A stretch of 64,000 bases of DNA from Pseudomonadota bacterium (GCA_021836225.1 JAKBJA010000117.1:124001-188000), one strand, 5' to 3'. Positions 8,766-18,540 are shown, numbered from the stretch's first letter. Made by a program: numbers and translations. Notes: generated by a model not told the origin, from the letters alone.

Positions 8766-10184
8766 ATGCCAAAAACTAGCTGTGTCTGGATTATCGACGA
8801 CGACCGCTCCATTCGCTGGGTGCTCGAAAAAGCCCTGCTGCGCGAGGACATCGCATGCATGACCTTCAGCTCGGCCAGCGACGCACTGCGTGAACTGGAA
8901 CGCAGCACGCCTGCCGCGGTGCTGTCCGACATCCGCATGCCGGGGGTGAGCGGCCTGGAATTGCTGCAGGCGCTGAAAGAGCGGCTGCCCAAGGTGCCGG
9001 TCATCATCATGACTGCGTATTCCGACCTCGACAGCGCGGTGGCGGCATTCCAGGGCGGTGCATTCGAATATCTGCCCAAGCCCTTCGACGTCGATCAGGC
9101 GCTCGAACTGGTGCGCCGCGCACTGGCGGAAAACGCCAGCCGAGACGTGCCCGCCACCAGTGATGCGCCGGTGCCGGAAATCCTTGGACAGGCTCCTGCC
9201 ATGCAGGAGGTGTTTCGCGCCATCGGGCGACTGGCGCAGTCGCATGCCACCGTATTGATCACCGGCGAGTCGGGCAGCGGCAAGGAACTGGTGGCGCGTG
9301 CGTTGCATCGCCACAGCCCGCGTGCCGGCGCGCCATTCATCGCACTGAATACTGCGGCCATCCCCAGGGATCTGCTGGAGTCCGAACTCTTCGGGCACGA
9401 ACGCGGTGCGTTTACCGGGGCTGCGGCGCAGCGGCGCGGCCGCTTCGAGCAGGCCGACGGCGGCACGCTGTTTCTGGACGAGATCGGAGACATGCCGGCC
9501 GAACTGCAGACCCGCCTGCTGCGCGTGCTGGCCGACGGCCAGTTTTACCGGGTTGGCGGACATACGCCGATCAAGGTCAACGTGCGGGTGATCGCCGCTA
9601 CCCACCAGGATCTGGAGGTACGGGTGCGCGAGGGATTGTTCCGCGAAGACCTGTTCCACCGCCTCAACGTCATCCGCCTGCGCCTGCCGGCGCTGCGCGA
9701 GCGGCGTGAGGACATTCCCCTGCTGGTGCGCCATTTCATGCAGAAAAGCGCGCGTGAACTGGGGATGGAGACCAAGGGCGTGTCGGATGCAGCGATGAAG
9801 ACGCTGGTCAACCTGCCGTGGAGCGGCAACGTGCGCCAGCTCGAGAATGTCAGCCATTACCTGACCGTGATGGCGCCCGGCCAGGTGGTCGAGGTGGGCG
9901 ATCTGCCGGCCGATCTGATGCAGGGCACGGCCGAGCAAGCCAGCGGCGACTGGCTCCAGGGGCTGGCCGCCGAAGCCAGCGCGCGGCTGGCGCGCGGCGA
10001 GGCGGCGATTCTGGACGACCTCACTCAGGCTTACGAAAAAACGCTGATCGAGGTGGCGCTACGCCACACCGGGGGACGCCGGATCGAAGCTGCACACCTC
10101 CTCGGCTGGGGGCGCAATACGCTCACGCGGAAAATCCACGAACTGGGGATGGATGCGGAACCTGAGGGGGACGAGTCCAAATAG
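8766..10184 (+). CDS. ntrC: Nitrogen-regulation response regulator NtrC
   Basis: This 472-residue sigma-54 activator has a receiver domain (IIDDDRS, phospho-acceptor Asp55 in LSDIRMPG), an AAA+ domain with Walker A GESGSGKE, the sigma-54 contact loop ERGAFTGA, Walker B GTLFLDEIGD, and a C-terminal Fis-type helix-turn-helix (AAHLLGWGRNTLTRKI). It should bind the two dyads upstream of glnA. Start ATG 8766 follows ntrB closely. Confidence 0.96.
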   Translation: MPKTSCVWIIDDDRSIRWVLEKALLREDIACMTFSSASDALRELERSTPAAVLSDIRMPGVSGLELLQALKERLPKVPVIIMTAYSDLDSAVAAFQGGAFEYLPKPFDVDQALELVRRALAENASRDVPATSDAPVPEILGQAPAMQEVFRAIGRLAQSHATVLITGESGSGKELVARALHRHSPRAGAPFIALNTAAIPRDLLESELFGHERGAFTGAAAQRRGRFEQADGGTLFLDEIGDMPAELQTRLLRVLADGQFYRVGGHTPIKVNVRVIAATHQDLEVRVREGLFREDLFHRLNVIRLRLPALRERREDIPLLVRHFMQKSARELGMETKGVSDAAMKTLVNLPWSGNVRQLENVSHYLTVMAPGQVVEVGDLPADLMQGTAEQASGDWLQGLAAEASARLARGEAAILDDLTQAYEKTLIEVALRHTGGRRIEAAHLLGWGRNTLTRKIHELGMDAEPEGDESK

Positions 10185-10214
10185 TCGTCCGCGTGAAGGG
10201 CGGAATTCGCACAA

Positions 10215-10243
10215 CAAAAAAGCCGACCTGAGTCGGCTTTTTT
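10215..10243. terminator. Bidirectional terminator between ntrC and grxD
   Basis: AAAAAAGCCGAC-CTGA-GTCGGCTTTTTT is a six-pair GC stem flanked by A and T tracts, so it can stop transcription from ntrC on the plus strand and from grxD on the minus strand. Confidence 0.95.
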
Positions 10244-10260
10244 GCGTGGGTGGCGGCAGG

Positions 10261-10584
10261 TCAGGCGGCCTGCGCTTCTTCCAGCAACTTCTGGATTTCA
10301 CCCTTCTGGTACATCTCGATCATGATGTCGGAGCCGCCGATCAACTCGCCCTTCACATACAGCTGCGGGAAAGTCGGCCAGTTGGCGTAGTACTTCAGGT
10401 TTTCGAAAATCTCCGGATCAGCCAGCACGTTGACCGCCAGGAAGTCCTTCACACCGCAGGCCTGCAGCACTTGTGCTGCGCGCGACGAGAAGCCGCACTG
10501 CGGAAACTGGGGCGTGCCTTTCATATACAGCACGACGGTGTTGTTGGTGACTTGGTCGCGGATGCGGTCGAGAGGGGTCGTCAT
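10261..10584 (-). CDS. grxD: Monothiol glutaredoxin Grx4
   Basis: This 107-residue monothiol glutaredoxin carries the CGFS active site (FPQCGFSSRAAQVLQ), the KGTPQFPQ loop and the glutathione-binding WPTFPQLYVKGELIGGSDI. Family members bind a bridging [2Fe-2S] cluster with BolA proteins and deliver it to apo-proteins. That fits a window rich in iron-sulfur enzymes. It is monocistronic, with a terminator shared with ntrC. Confidence 0.96.
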   Translation of the reverse strand: MTTPLDRIRDQVTNNTVVLYMKGTPQFPQCGFSSRAAQVLQACGVKDFLAVNVLADPEIFENLKYYANWPTFPQLYVKGELIGGSDIMIEMYQKGEIQKLLEEAQAA

Positions 10585-10647
10585 GGTGGGCTCCTGAACA
10601 ATACTTGACTGGAATAGTCGGGAATTATACGCGCGACGGATGCGACG

Positions 10648-11745
10648 TCAAGCCGGTTTCGGGTCGCGCTGATAGGGGCTGATGAAGGCCTTGTGGAACA
10701 GGTGCGGGATCAGCAGATGCGCAGGCATGCGCAGCCAGTGGGCGCGCACGAAGGCGGCCTGGCGTGCAAGCGGTGTGAAAGCGTCCGCGCAGCTGGCATG
10801 CGCAGGCGCGAGCACACGCGTGAAAATGCGGTCCATCAGGGCGAGCGTGACGCGATTCGGCGCGGCGGCATCGAGGGCGGCCATCACGCTGCCGGGGATC
10901 GGCGTATCGAGGAAATGGCGCAGATATCGCAGGGCGTAGAACAGCGAGCGACCGAGTTCCAGTTCGTCGGCGCGCGCGGTCAGGCGGGGCCAGAAATCGG
11001 GATCGGCAGCGGCGTCGCGCAGCAGCAGGTCGAGGTCGGTCAGGTCGCGCAGGCCGTGCGGCAGTTCGCCGTCGTGGAACAAATGCGTGGCCGAATGCAG
11101 GATGCGGTCTTCCGCCGCCAGCACATGGATGCCGGGCAGGTCGTCCACCGCGACGGCCCGGCTGCGCAGTTTGGCGGAGTCGGGGTGGTAACGAGCAGTA
11201 TCGGGCAGGATCGCGTGATGCACGTCGATCACCGTGGCGCGCATGACATGCTGCAGCGGTGGAATTTCATGCATCCAGCGCCGGTAGTAGCGCTGATCAT
11301 AGACCGACAGCAATGTCGGATGCCAGCCTGCGAGCATGAGTGCAGCTTCGACTGGGCCGAGTTGCTTCCGTGGCACCAGGATGTCGATGTCATTGAATAG
11401 GCGCCCGGTTGCTGCGGACAGGTTTGCCATGACATAGGCGCCCCCCTTCAGCAGGATGATGGGGATGGCCAGCCCTGCAAGTGCAGCGCGGATTTTTTCC
11501 ACTTCCCAGCGCACGGCCAGTTGTTGCTTCGCGGCCAGCGTCGCGGCAGCGTCAAAATGCCAGCGCGCTTCGGCCGGAATGGCTTCTATCAGGTTGTATT
11601 GGGCGAGCAAATGGCGAAGGCGTGCCAGCAGGCCGGCGCTGCGCGCCTGCCGTACCAGAATGTCCCATTCTCCCATCGAAAAAAGACTGACGGCATCGGG
11701 TGAGCGCAGCGTGCGGGTGAGCAAATCGCGGGACACGGATTTCAT
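10648..11745 (-). CDS. Nucleotidyltransferase-family protein of the HPr-rel-A cassette
   Basis: The 365-residue protein contains the minimal nucleotidyltransferase signature in ILLKGGAYVMANLSA followed by GRLFNDIDILVPR (D-x-D pair), matching the uncharacterised nucleotidyltransferase family PF14907. The remainder is helical. It is last in a four-gene minus-strand set, 5 bp after the HprK-related kinase. Its substrate is unknown; by analogy it could nucleotidylylate a peptide, sugar or protein made by this cassette. Confidence 0.7.
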   Translation of the reverse strand: MKSVSRDLLTRTLRSPDAVSLFSMGEWDILVRQARSAGLLARLRHLLAQYNLIEAIPAEARWHFDAAATLAAKQQLAVRWEVEKIRAALAGLAIPIILLKGGAYVMANLSAATGRLFNDIDILVPRKQLGPVEAALMLAGWHPTLLSVYDQRYYRRWMHEIPPLQHVMRATVIDVHHAILPDTARYHPDSAKLRSRAVAVDDLPGIHVLAAEDRILHSATHLFHDGELPHGLRDLTDLDLLLRDAAADPDFWPRLTARADELELGRSLFYALRYLRHFLDTPIPGSVMAALDAAAPNRVTLALMDRIFTRVLAPAHASCADAFTPLARQAAFVRAHWLRMPAHLLIPHLFHKAFISPYQRDPKPA

Positions 11746-11750
11746 GGGTT

Positions 11751-12671
11751 TCAGGGAATTCGCTGCTCCGCCAGGCGATCGAAAGCAGCGACAGCCTCAT
11801 CCAACGCGCTGTAGCGGAAATCGTAGCAGAGCGTCTGGTCGATCAGTGCAGTGCCGACACGGAAGCCATCTGCACCAAGATGGCTGTAATTGAATGCGTT
11901 CTGAGCCAGAAACATGAATGTCTCGGCACGGGAGCGGGGAGTCAACTGCGTTGCAGCACCGGCTTCCCATTTCGGAAAAATCACCCAGCCAGGGCGAGCC
12001 GGTTCATGCTGGCGCAGAACGCTGTCCCGGGGGGGGCGCATGTGTGCCACGGAACCTTTGGCCGTATCGTGGGAGACGCGATTGATGAATGCTTCGGGGC
12101 TGAACCGGCGGATGACATCGATCGACTGGTTTTTCAGGCTGACGGGGCGAGGCAATGCATGAAGCAGGCCCGTCTTGCGGTCGATCAGCGTCAGTTCGTC
12201 AGAAAGCAGCCGCCAGCCTGACAAAACCAGTCCTGCGGTCAGAGTGCTTTTTCCCGAGCCGGGCGGTGCCGGAAGAATGGCTGCCAGACCATTCTTCTCC
12301 ACCACGGCGGCATGAATGATCAGGTAGTGGTGCGCATGCATCGATACGCACCAGTTCAAGCCCCATTCCAGCATGGGGTAGGCCTGATCCAGTGGTAGGG
12401 GCTTGAAGGGCTGGGCGCCGTCGAAGGAAAAATTGACTTGGGGGCGGAACCAGCGTCGCAGGCGGGAGGGAGGATTCAGTTCGACATGAAAATCCGCAAA
12501 GGCCTGATGCGAACTGCGTACTTCAAATTGGCCGTAAAGCTCCGCCAGTCCCTCGGCGACACGCGGCAGGCGCGAGCGGATCCTGAGCGAGAAGGGCCCG
12601 GTACGCAGCCATACGCCGTTTCCGGCGAGTTGATGCCGCAAATCGGATGGAAGAAGCTGGAGCAATTTCAT
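11751..12671 (-). CDS. HprK-related kinase A
   Basis: This 306-residue protein is related to HPr kinase/phosphorylase. The P-loop is LPAPPGSGKSTLTAGLVLSGW, followed by the acidic LLSDELTLID segment of the family. The N-terminal third (about 1-110) is specific to the HPr-rel-A type. No HPr substrate gene is nearby; instead a PqqD-like protein overlaps its start by 4 bases. It may phosphorylate a peptide or protein held by the PqqD-like partner, but no substrate is demonstrated. Confidence 0.8.
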   Translation of the reverse strand: MKLLQLLPSDLRHQLAGNGVWLRTGPFSLRIRSRLPRVAEGLAELYGQFEVRSSHQAFADFHVELNPPSRLRRWFRPQVNFSFDGAQPFKPLPLDQAYPMLEWGLNWCVSMHAHHYLIIHAAVVEKNGLAAILPAPPGSGKSTLTAGLVLSGWRLLSDELTLIDRKTGLLHALPRPVSLKNQSIDVIRRFSPEAFINRVSHDTAKGSVAHMRPPRDSVLRQHEPARPGWVIFPKWEAGAATQLTPRSRAETFMFLAQNAFNYSHLGADGFRVGTALIDQTLCYDFRYSALDEAVAAFDRLAEQRIP

Positions 12672-12961
12672 GGTGTTTCCAGCAGGCCGATCAGGCGCAG
12701 GCTGGCGAGCGCCTGGTCCGTTTGATGGACGAGATCCGGGCCGACCCCGAGAGATAGCCGGGAGGCCAGGGCTACATGCATCTCGTCCAACGTCATGCCC
12801 GGATTGCTCTGGACCAGTTGGAACAGTACCACGTTGAACGGCGCGAGGTAGTGGGTGTCGCCGGATGCCGTATCGAATACGACAGCTTCCTGTTCAAAGG
12901 ACTTGATCTGGAAACGTGCCAATCGTGTGTGAGTCGGGAAACGTATTGAAGGAAAACTCAG
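12668..12961 (-). CDS. PqqD-like protein of the HPr-rel-A cassette (start uncertain)
   Basis: This is a roughly 97-residue PqqD-type protein: FEQEAVVFDTASGDTHYLAPFNVVLFQLVQ followed by a winged-helix-like half ending in LASLRLIGLLETP. PqqD proteins bind precursor peptides for modifying enzymes. The start is unclear. The only nearby in-frame initiators are CTG at 12961, next to the preceding stop, and ATG at 13036, deep inside the upstream gene. Homologous sequence appears to begin near SFPSIRFP, which favours the short form and coupling to the upstream gene. Confidence 0.7.
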   Translation of the reverse strand: MSFPSIRFPTHTRLARFQIKSFEQEAVVFDTASGDTHYLAPFNVVLFQLVQSNPGMTLDEMHVALASRLSLGVGPDLVHQTDQALASLRLIGLLETP

Positions 12962-12962
12962 G

Positions 12963-13628
12963 TCACACGGGCATGGTGGTCTTGAGGTAATCCACGATCT
13001 GCGCCGAGTTCCATTGTACGTTGGCCGTGGGCTCAAAATACCCTTTGCTCACCCATTCGTTCCATATATTGATCACATCGGTTGCCGACAGTACGGGCGT
13101 CAAGCTTGGCGTAGTGCTGGCGTTCAGCAACGCGGCGACAATATGCGCACCCAAATTGTCGGGGTCGGTCAGGCCCCATGGATTGGAGCCATCGCTCAAC
13201 ATCAAGACCTGCATCATGGAAAGCGATGTCTTGGGCGTGCCAGGATTGCCATCAAGATCCGCCATGAACTGGGTTCCGGAAAAAAGCGGATGGAACAAGG
13301 TGCCGTTTTTCCAGTTCTGGGCTTGGTTGCAGATATTCTGACCGCCGTTGCAGCTCCCGGGAAGATAGGGAGATGGCCAGGATTCAGGATGCGTTTTCCA
13401 GTACCCCGGCGTCCTGCCGCTACACAGCGTAGGCGTGCCATGCTGGCTCAGATTGCCCGAAACGGCAGCCGAAGGCGACATGCACTGGTCGGCCGCCAAT
13501 ACCGGACGGCTCGCCAGCGTGAAAACCACCGACACGCCCAGCGCGGCGCCCGCCAGCTTGCGGCGGGATTGGTCGATCGTTTCGTCTTGAGCAGTTGCGG
13601 GGATGTTGTCATGGGTAAGGTCAGACAT
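12963..13628 (-). CDS. Exported GYWK-motif protein, first gene of the HPr-rel-A cassette
   Basis: The 221-residue product has a Tat-like signal: a polar N-region of about 20 residues, then QSRRKLAGAALGVSVVFTLA, cleaved near VLAAD. The mature part contains CSGRTPGYWKTHPESW, a GYWKxH module seen in several uncharacterised exported bacterial proteins, and Cys pairs likely to form disulfides. The C-terminal half has dockerin-free, helix-like sequence ending VDYLKTTMPV. It directly precedes and nearly overlaps the PqqD-like gene. It could be the substrate or product carrier of the cassette, or an exported enzyme; no catalytic motif is recognised. Confidence 0.6.
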   Translation of the reverse strand: MSDLTHDNIPATAQDETIDQSRRKLAGAALGVSVVFTLASRPVLAADQCMSPSAAVSGNLSQHGTPTLCSGRTPGYWKTHPESWPSPYLPGSCNGGQNICNQAQNWKNGTLFHPLFSGTQFMADLDGNPGTPKTSLSMMQVLMLSDGSNPWGLTDPDNLGAHIVAALLNASTTPSLTPVLSATDVINIWNEWVSKGYFEPTANVQWNSAQIVDYLKTTMPV

Positions 13629-13666
13629 GGCATGCCTCGGTCATTATTTGGTTTCGTACCGGATGC

Positions 13667-13684
13667 AGCAAGAATCGCACCAAA
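13667..13684 (-). promoter_or_regulatory. Candidate sigma-54 promoter of the HPr-rel-A cassette
   Basis: Reading the minus strand, TTTGGTGCGATTCTTGCT has -24 GG (13681-13680) and -12 GC (13669-13668) with the required 10-base spacing, and it matches TGGYRCG-N4-TTGC closely. The start codon lies about 40 bases further on, a normal leader length. No activator site was identified. Confidence 0.6.
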
Positions 13685-13764
13685 TATACACCGCCCGGCC
13701 TGAAATGCCCATTGGGCGGGTGGTGCGGTGATCCTGGCGGAGCCGCGACGCGCGCGAGTGTAAA

Positions 13765-14628
13765 TTATTCCGACAGGTCGCCGCCGCTGACGCGGCGGAT
13801 GCCCGACAGATCCGGCCAGCTTTGAACAGGATGAAAACCCGCAGACTGCAACAAGGCCTGAACGGCGTCGGCCTGGTCGTACCCATGTTCCAGCAGCAGC
13901 GCGCCGCTGGGCAGGAGATGGCCGCCGGCCGCCGCTGCCAGCCGGCGCAGGTCCTCCAGGCCATCTGGCCCGGCGGCCAACGCGCTCAGGGGTTCAAAGC
14001 GTACGTCGCCGTGCGTCAGATGGGGGTCGGCGGCGGCGATATAGGGAGGGTTGCCGACGATGAGGTCGAAGCGTCGTCCGGAAAGTGCGTCGAACCAGTC
14101 GCTGTTCAGGAACTCGACACGAGCGTCGAGCATGTCGGCATTGTGCCGGGCAATGGCCAGCGCGGCGGCGGAACGATCCACTGCCGTAACCTGTGCAAGC
14201 GGACGTTCCAGCGCCAGGGTGATGGCGATGCAGCCACTGCCGGTACCGAGATCGAGCACTTTCACAGCCTGGCCGGGGGGCATGCGCGCAAGCGCCAGTT
14301 CGACCAGCAGTTCGGTATCGGGACGCGGGATCAGGACGTCGGGCGACACCTGAAAACTGCGACCGTAGAATTCCCGCGTGCCCGTGAGGTGGACGACCGG
14401 TTCGCCGGACAGCCTGCGTGCCAACAGCATCTCGAATTGCGCGCTTTGCGCCTCGGTCAGCGGGTCGGTGTCGTGCGCAATCAGCCAGGCCGGGGCTACA
14501 TCCCAGGCAAACGCGGCGAGTACCCGCGCTTCCAGGCGCGCCTCGCGTTTTTCCAGGCCGAGCGCGGTTGAAATGCGCGCGCTGGCATCGTCAATCAGAC
14601 CGGCAACGCTGGCTGCCCCATCTTTCAC
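13765..14628 (-). CDS. prmC: Release factor glutamine methyltransferase
   Basis: The 287-residue enzyme methylates the GGQ glutamine of release factors. The SAM motif is VLDLGTGSGCIAITLA and the catalytic motif is VGNPPYI. The N-terminal helical domain that docks RF is present. I place the start at GTG 14628, 5 bp after the prfA stop, because the longer ATG frame lies inside prfA and adds no family sequence. The order hemA-prfA-prmC is the common proteobacterial arrangement. Confidence 0.94.
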   Translation of the reverse strand: MKDGAASVAGLIDDASARISTALGLEKREARLEARVLAAFAWDVAPAWLIAHDTDPLTEAQSAQFEMLLARRLSGEPVVHLTGTREFYGRSFQVSPDVLIPRPDTELLVELALARMPPGQAVKVLDLGTGSGCIAITLALERPLAQVTAVDRSAAALAIARHNADMLDARVEFLNSDWFDALSGRRFDLIVGNPPYIAAADPHLTHGDVRFEPLSALAAGPDGLEDLRRLAAAAGGHLLPSGALLLEHGYDQADAVQALLQSAGFHPVQSWPDLSGIRRVSGGDLSE

Positions 14629-14632
14629 CGCC

Positions 14633-15715
14633 TCAGCCCTCGCCGGCCAGCGTCGCCAGCAGTTCGGCCTGATGCTCGGCCGCCAGCGCATCGAACAGTT
14701 CGGTCAGGTCGCCGTCCATCATCGCATCGATCTTGTATAGCGTGAGGTTGATGCGGTGGTCGGTGATGCGCCCCTGTGGGAAGTTGTAGGTGCGGATGCG
14801 GTCGGAGCGATCGCCCGTGCCGATCAGGCTCTTGCGGGTGCTGGCCTCGGCGGCGTGCTGCGCCTGGATTTCGCGGTCTTTGAGGCGCGCCGCCAGCACG
14901 CTCATCGCCTGGGCCCGGTTGCGGTGCTGCGAGCGGTCGTCCTGGCATTCGACCACGAGGCCGGTCGGCAGGTGGGTGATGCGCACCGCGGAGTCGGTCT
15001 TGTTGATATGCTGGCCGCCGGCGCCCGAGGCACGGAAGGTGTCGATGCGCAGGTCGGCCGGGTTGATGTCGACTTCACCGACTTCGTCGGCTTCCGGCAT
15101 CACCGCCACCGTGCAGGCGGAGGTATGGATGCGGCCCTGCGATTCGGTTTCCGGCACGCGCTGCACGCGGTGGCCGCCCGATTCGAACTTCAGCCGCGAA
15201 TAGGCGCCCTGGCCGACGATGCGAACGATGGCTTCCTTGTAGCCGCCGACCTCGCCGGGGTTCTCCGACACGATCTCGACCTTCCAGCCCTGGCGTTCGG
15301 CGTAGCGCGTGTACATCCGCAGGAGATTGCCGGCGAACAGCGCCGACTCGTCGCCGCCGGTGCCGGCGCGGATTTCGAGGAAGATGTTGCGCTCGTCGTT
15401 GGGGTCTTTCGGCAGCAGCGCGGTCTGCAGCGCGATTTCCAGCTGCGCGATGCGGGCGGCGCTGTCGGCCAGCTCCGCTTCGGCCAGTTCGCGCATGTCC
15501 GGATCGGCGAGCAACTCGCAGGCGGATTTCTGGTCGGCCTCGGCCTGGCGGTATTGGCGGTACAGTGCCACCACCGGGCTGAGGTCGGCATGCTCGCGGG
15601 TGAGCTTGCGGTAGCTGTCCATGTCGCCGGCGATCTCGGGTTGCGACAGCAGCGCGTCGAGTTCCTCCAGCCGCTCGTCGGCGCGAGCGAGCTTGTCCTG
15701 TAAGGAGGCTTTCAT
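14633..15715 (-). CDS. prfA: Peptide chain release factor 1
   Basis: The 360-residue RF1 contains the GGQ motif in [18 protein letters not shown], which triggers peptide release, and the stop-codon recognition region with [18 protein letters not shown]. Length matches the family exactly. It overlaps the end of hemA by 4 bases (ATGA) and is followed by its modifying enzyme gene prmC. Confidence 0.98.
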   Translation of the reverse strand: MKASLQDKLARADERLEELDALLSQPEIAGDMDSYRKLTREHADLSPVVALYRQYRQAEADQKSACELLADPDMRELAEAELADSAARIAQLEIALQTALLPKDPNDERNIFLEIRAGTGGDESALFAGNLLRMYTRYAERQGWKVEIVSENPGEVGGYKEAIVRIVGQGAYSRLKFESGGHRVQRVPETESQGRIHTSACTVAVMPEADEVGEVDINPADLRIDTFRASGAGGQHINKTDSAVRITHLPTGLVVECQDDRSQHRNRAQAMSVLAARLKDREIQAQHAAEASTRKSLIGTGDRSDRIRTYNFPQGRITDHRINLTLYKIDAMMDGDLTELFDALAAEHQAELLATLAGEG

Positions 15716-16962
15716 TCCGAGCGCAGCCCGTAGAGCTGGCTGATCAGACGGACGACCTGGTCGCGCTCGACGCTACTGGCGTGATTGAGCGCGTGGGTGG
15801 GCGCATGAAGCAGCTTGTTGGACAGCGCGTGGCTCATCGCCTCGAGCACGGCGCGCGGGTCGTCGCCGCGTGCCAGCGCCTTTTCGGCCTTCTCGATCTC
15901 GTGGCGGCGATGACGTTCGGCATTGTCCCGCAGCGAACGGATCACCGGCACCAGCTCGCGGCCTTCCATCCAGTGCACGAAACTTTCCACGCTGGTTTCG
16001 ATGATCGCCTCGGCCTGTGCCACCTGCGCGACGCGGTTGTCCATGCCTTCGCGCACCACCTGGCCGAGGTCGTCGACGCTGTAGAGGAACACGTCGTTCA
16101 TGTCGGCGACCTCGGCTTCGACGTCGCGTGGCACTGCGAGGTCGACAATGAAGACCGGGCGATGGCGGCGCTGCTTGATCGCACGCTCCAGCATGCCCTT
16201 GCCGAGGATGGGCAACGGACTGGCGGTGGAGGTGATGATGATGTCGTAGCTGGGCAACTCGTCGGGCAGCGCGGTCAGCGGAATCACCCCGGCGTTGAAG
16301 CGCTCGGCCAGCGGCCGCGCGCGCTCGGCGGTGCGGTTGGCGACGGTCATGCGGCGCGGGTGCTGCGCGGCAAAGTGGGTGATGCACAGTTCGATCATTT
16401 CGCCGGCGCCGATGAACAGGCAGGCCTGATCCCTGATGCTGGGGAAAATGCGCTCGGCGAGCCGTACCGCGGCGGCGGCCATCGACACCGAATTGGCGCC
16501 GATCTCGGTGCTGGTGCGCACTTCCTTGGCAACCGAGAAGGTGCGCTGGAACAGCTTGTGCAGCAGGAGGCCGAGGGTGCCAGCCTCTTCGGCGGCGGCA
16601 ACCGCCTGCTTCATCTGACCGAGGATCTGGGTCTCGCCCAGCACCATCGAATCGAGTCCGGCGGCGACGCGGAAGGCATGTTGTGCCGCCTGTTCGCGCG
16701 GCAGCGTATACAGGTAGGGCGCGAGTTCACGCCGCTCGATATGGTGGAAGTCGGCCAGCCATTGCGCCACGGCCTCGGGGGAGGGCGTGTTGACGTAAAG
16801 TTCGGTGCGGTTGCAGGTCGACAGGATGGCGACTTCGGACGCGCGCTGGCTCTGCGTCAGTTCATGCAGTGCCTGCACCAGCTTTTCGGGGCCGAACGCC
16901 ACCTGCTCGCGGATCGCGAGTGGCGCGGTGTGATGGTTGACCCCGAGGGCGAGAAGCTGCAT
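15712..16962 (-). CDS. hemA: Glutamyl-tRNA reductase
   Basis: The 416-residue enzyme reduces glutamyl-tRNA to glutamate-1-semialdehyde, the first step of tetrapyrrole synthesis. Catalytic Cys50 lies in [11 protein letters not shown], with the start [14 protein letters not shown] typical of the family. The NADPH domain carries [16 protein letters not shown] and the C-terminal dimerisation domain follows. Supply of uroporphyrinogen matters in this window because sulfite reductase needs siroheme (cysG) and DsrJ and DsrM need heme. Confidence 0.97.
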   Translation of the reverse strand: MQLLALGVNHHTAPLAIREQVAFGPEKLVQALHELTQSQRASEVAILSTCNRTELYVNTPSPEAVAQWLADFHHIERRELAPYLYTLPREQAAQHAFRVAAGLDSMVLGETQILGQMKQAVAAAEEAGTLGLLLHKLFQRTFSVAKEVRTSTEIGANSVSMAAAAVRLAERIFPSIRDQACLFIGAGEMIELCITHFAAQHPRRMTVANRTAERARPLAERFNAGVIPLTALPDELPSYDIIITSTASPLPILGKGMLERAIKQRRHRPVFIVDLAVPRDVEAEVADMNDVFLYSVDDLGQVVREGMDNRVAQVAQAEAIIETSVESFVHWMEGRELVPVIRSLRDNAERHRRHEIEKAEKALARGDDPRAVLEAMSHALSNKLLHAPTHALNHASSVERDQVVRLISQLYGLRSE

Positions 16963-17009
16963 GACGGCAGTTGGCCGAAAAACGAAGACCGCTATTTTAC
17001 CCGCTCCCG

Positions 17010-17909
17010 CTACTGCGGGCGCGGGGGAAAGCTCAGGCGGTCGTAATAGCGCCCGCGATAGAGCAGACGGCGGTGTTCGGGTGAGTCGGAGAACGCGCTG
17101 CGGGTGTGCAGAACGTTGTTGCAGATGAGGCCCATGCCGGGATTCAAGCGCGCAGTGAGGATGTATTCCGAACTGGCGAGAATGTCGGCCAGGGCTTTGA
17201 CGGCGGCCTGCGTGACGGCGTCGCCTTTCCATACGATCGAGCGGGTGCGCGCGGTGTAGCGCATGTAGAGAAAACCGTCGTCCGGATCGACCGCGAACAC
17301 CGGGCCGCTCTGCTCGGGGCGCGCGACGTTGTCCTCGTCCATGCGCGCGGGGATGGTCATCGCATCGGGCTGCATCAGCGCGGCGACGTAGTCGGGATTG
17401 ACGTCACGCAACTGGATGTAGGCGATTTCGTGGTCGAGCAGCGCGTTCTCGCCGCCGGATTCGGCGTTCTGCGCGCAGTGCAGCGTCATGCCGAGGATGC
17501 GGCGGTCAAGCGCATTGTAGTAGCCGTCGGTATGCCAGTTGATCGGCTTGTGGGTGTAGGGGATGAAGTCGCCGCGCACGCTGCTGCCGTCGCCGCCGGC
17601 CGGAGTGATGCTGGACAGGCCGTCCTCGTCGGCGAGGTAGTTCCCTTCCAGGCGAACGAGGCCAAGCTGCTGTGCCAGTTGATGCGGGATCGACTTGCCG
17701 GCGGCGGGCAAGTGCGGCGCGCTGTAGATCGCCATGTTGGCACGCGCGCAGCGCTCTCCGAGCGCACGGGTTTCGTCTGCGGTGAGATGCCGCGGATCGG
17801 CCAGCGGCACGATCAGGTCGTCGACGCTGCGCGGATACGCAGCGAGCCTGGCGTCGCGCCAGGCGCGGTAGCCGGTTTCGTTGCCCAGATCGAAAGGCGA
17901 ATTCGCCAT
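17010..17909 (-). CDS. TauD/TfdA-type Fe(II)/2-oxoglutarate oxygenase-like protein
   Basis: The 299-residue protein has a TauD-like fold: [10 protein letters not shown] supplies the H-x-D iron ligands, [10 protein letters not shown] supplies the distal His, and [12 protein letters not shown] holds the Arg expected to bind 2-oxoglutarate. Family members hydroxylate small molecules, sometimes releasing sulfite from sulfonates. The substrate here is unknown. It lies 8 bp after an unrecognised gene in a tightly packed set with a sulfurtransferase and a DsrC paralogue, so a sulfur-related substrate is an inference from context only. Confidence 0.75.
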   Translation of the reverse strand: MANSPFDLGNETGYRAWRDARLAAYPRSVDDLIVPLADPRHLTADETRALGERCARANMAIYSAPHLPAAGKSIPHQLAQQLGLVRLEGNYLADEDGLSSITPAGGDGSSVRGDFIPYTHKPINWHTDGYYNALDRRILGMTLHCAQNAESGGENALLDHEIAYIQLRDVNPDYVAALMQPDAMTIPARMDEDNVARPEQSGPVFAVDPDDGFLYMRYTARTRSIVWKGDAVTQAAVKALADILASSEYILTARLNPGMGLICNNVLHTRSAFSDSPEHRRLLYRGRYYDRLSFPPRPQ

Positions 17910-17917
17910 GCCGCGCC

Positions 17918-18538
17918 TTATTCCGGCGGCAGCATGTCGGGCGAACCGAAGCCGCGCTTGACCGGCGCGTCGGACAGCAGGCCCTTGAAGCTCTTCCTGA
18001 CCGTGCCCATCATCTCGGGCATTTCGATGTCCATGATCTGGTCCATGATCCAGGTCTTGTCGTTGTCGCCCATCTCGTCGCGGATCTGCAGACCGAGGAA
18101 ACGCAGCGCCGGGAAGCTGGCCTTCTCGTCGTCAGGGAACTCGAACTCGGCGTAATCGTTGAAACGGCGGTTGAGGAAGTCGATGAACTCGGCCTTGAAA
18201 TTGCGGCTGGGGTCGGGGCCGACCACGCTGATGATGTTCTCTTCCATCACTTCGCCCAGCCGGTTGGCGACCGCCTGCAGTACGGCGACGCGGCGCTCCG
18301 GCGTCAGCGTGGCGTAGGCCATGCGGTCGCAGTAATGCACCAGGAAGGCGAGGAATTCGGCGATCAGCTTGAAGCCGCGCGCCGGCGTGATGATGTCGTA
18401 GTTTTCGCGGCCGAGGTTGTCGACGGCCTTGTCGGCAACGCGCCAGGTGGTGGTGGCGACGGCACCGGCGATTTCTTCGGCGCTGCGCTCGCCGTCCTTC
18501 TTGAACCAGACAGTTTTGACGCGGATGGGCATGGCCAT
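17918..18538 (-). CDS. Uncharacterised 206-residue protein in sulfur-gene cluster
   Basis: I do not recognise the family. The protein is soluble, acidic and mainly helical, with VKTVWFKKDGERSAEEIAGA at the N-terminus, a cluster of aromatic and charged residues around FLNRRFNDYAEFEFPDDEK, and a C-terminal MLPPE. It has one Cys (HYCDRMAYATL), no signal peptide and no membrane segment. The start has a good Shine-Dalgarno sequence (CAGGAG) 2 bp after the sulfurtransferase stop. Position between sulfurtransferase and oxygenase genes indicates co-transcription with them. Confidence 0.7.
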   Translation of the reverse strand: MAMPIRVKTVWFKKDGERSAEEIAGAVATTTWRVADKAVDNLGRENYDIITPARGFKLIAEFLAFLVHYCDRMAYATLTPERRVAVLQAVANRLGEVMEENIISVVGPDPSRNFKAEFIDFLNRRFNDYAEFEFPDDEKASFPALRFLGLQIRDEMGDNDKTWIMDQIMDIEMPEMMGTVRKSFKGLLSDAPVKRGFGSPDMLPPE

Positions 18539-18540
18539 GA

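Noticed and set aside
15712..17232. A 506-codon version of hemA
   Set aside because: The family N-terminus [14 protein letters not shown] begins at 16962; the upstream part overlaps the oxygenase gene and is Arg/Pro-rich.
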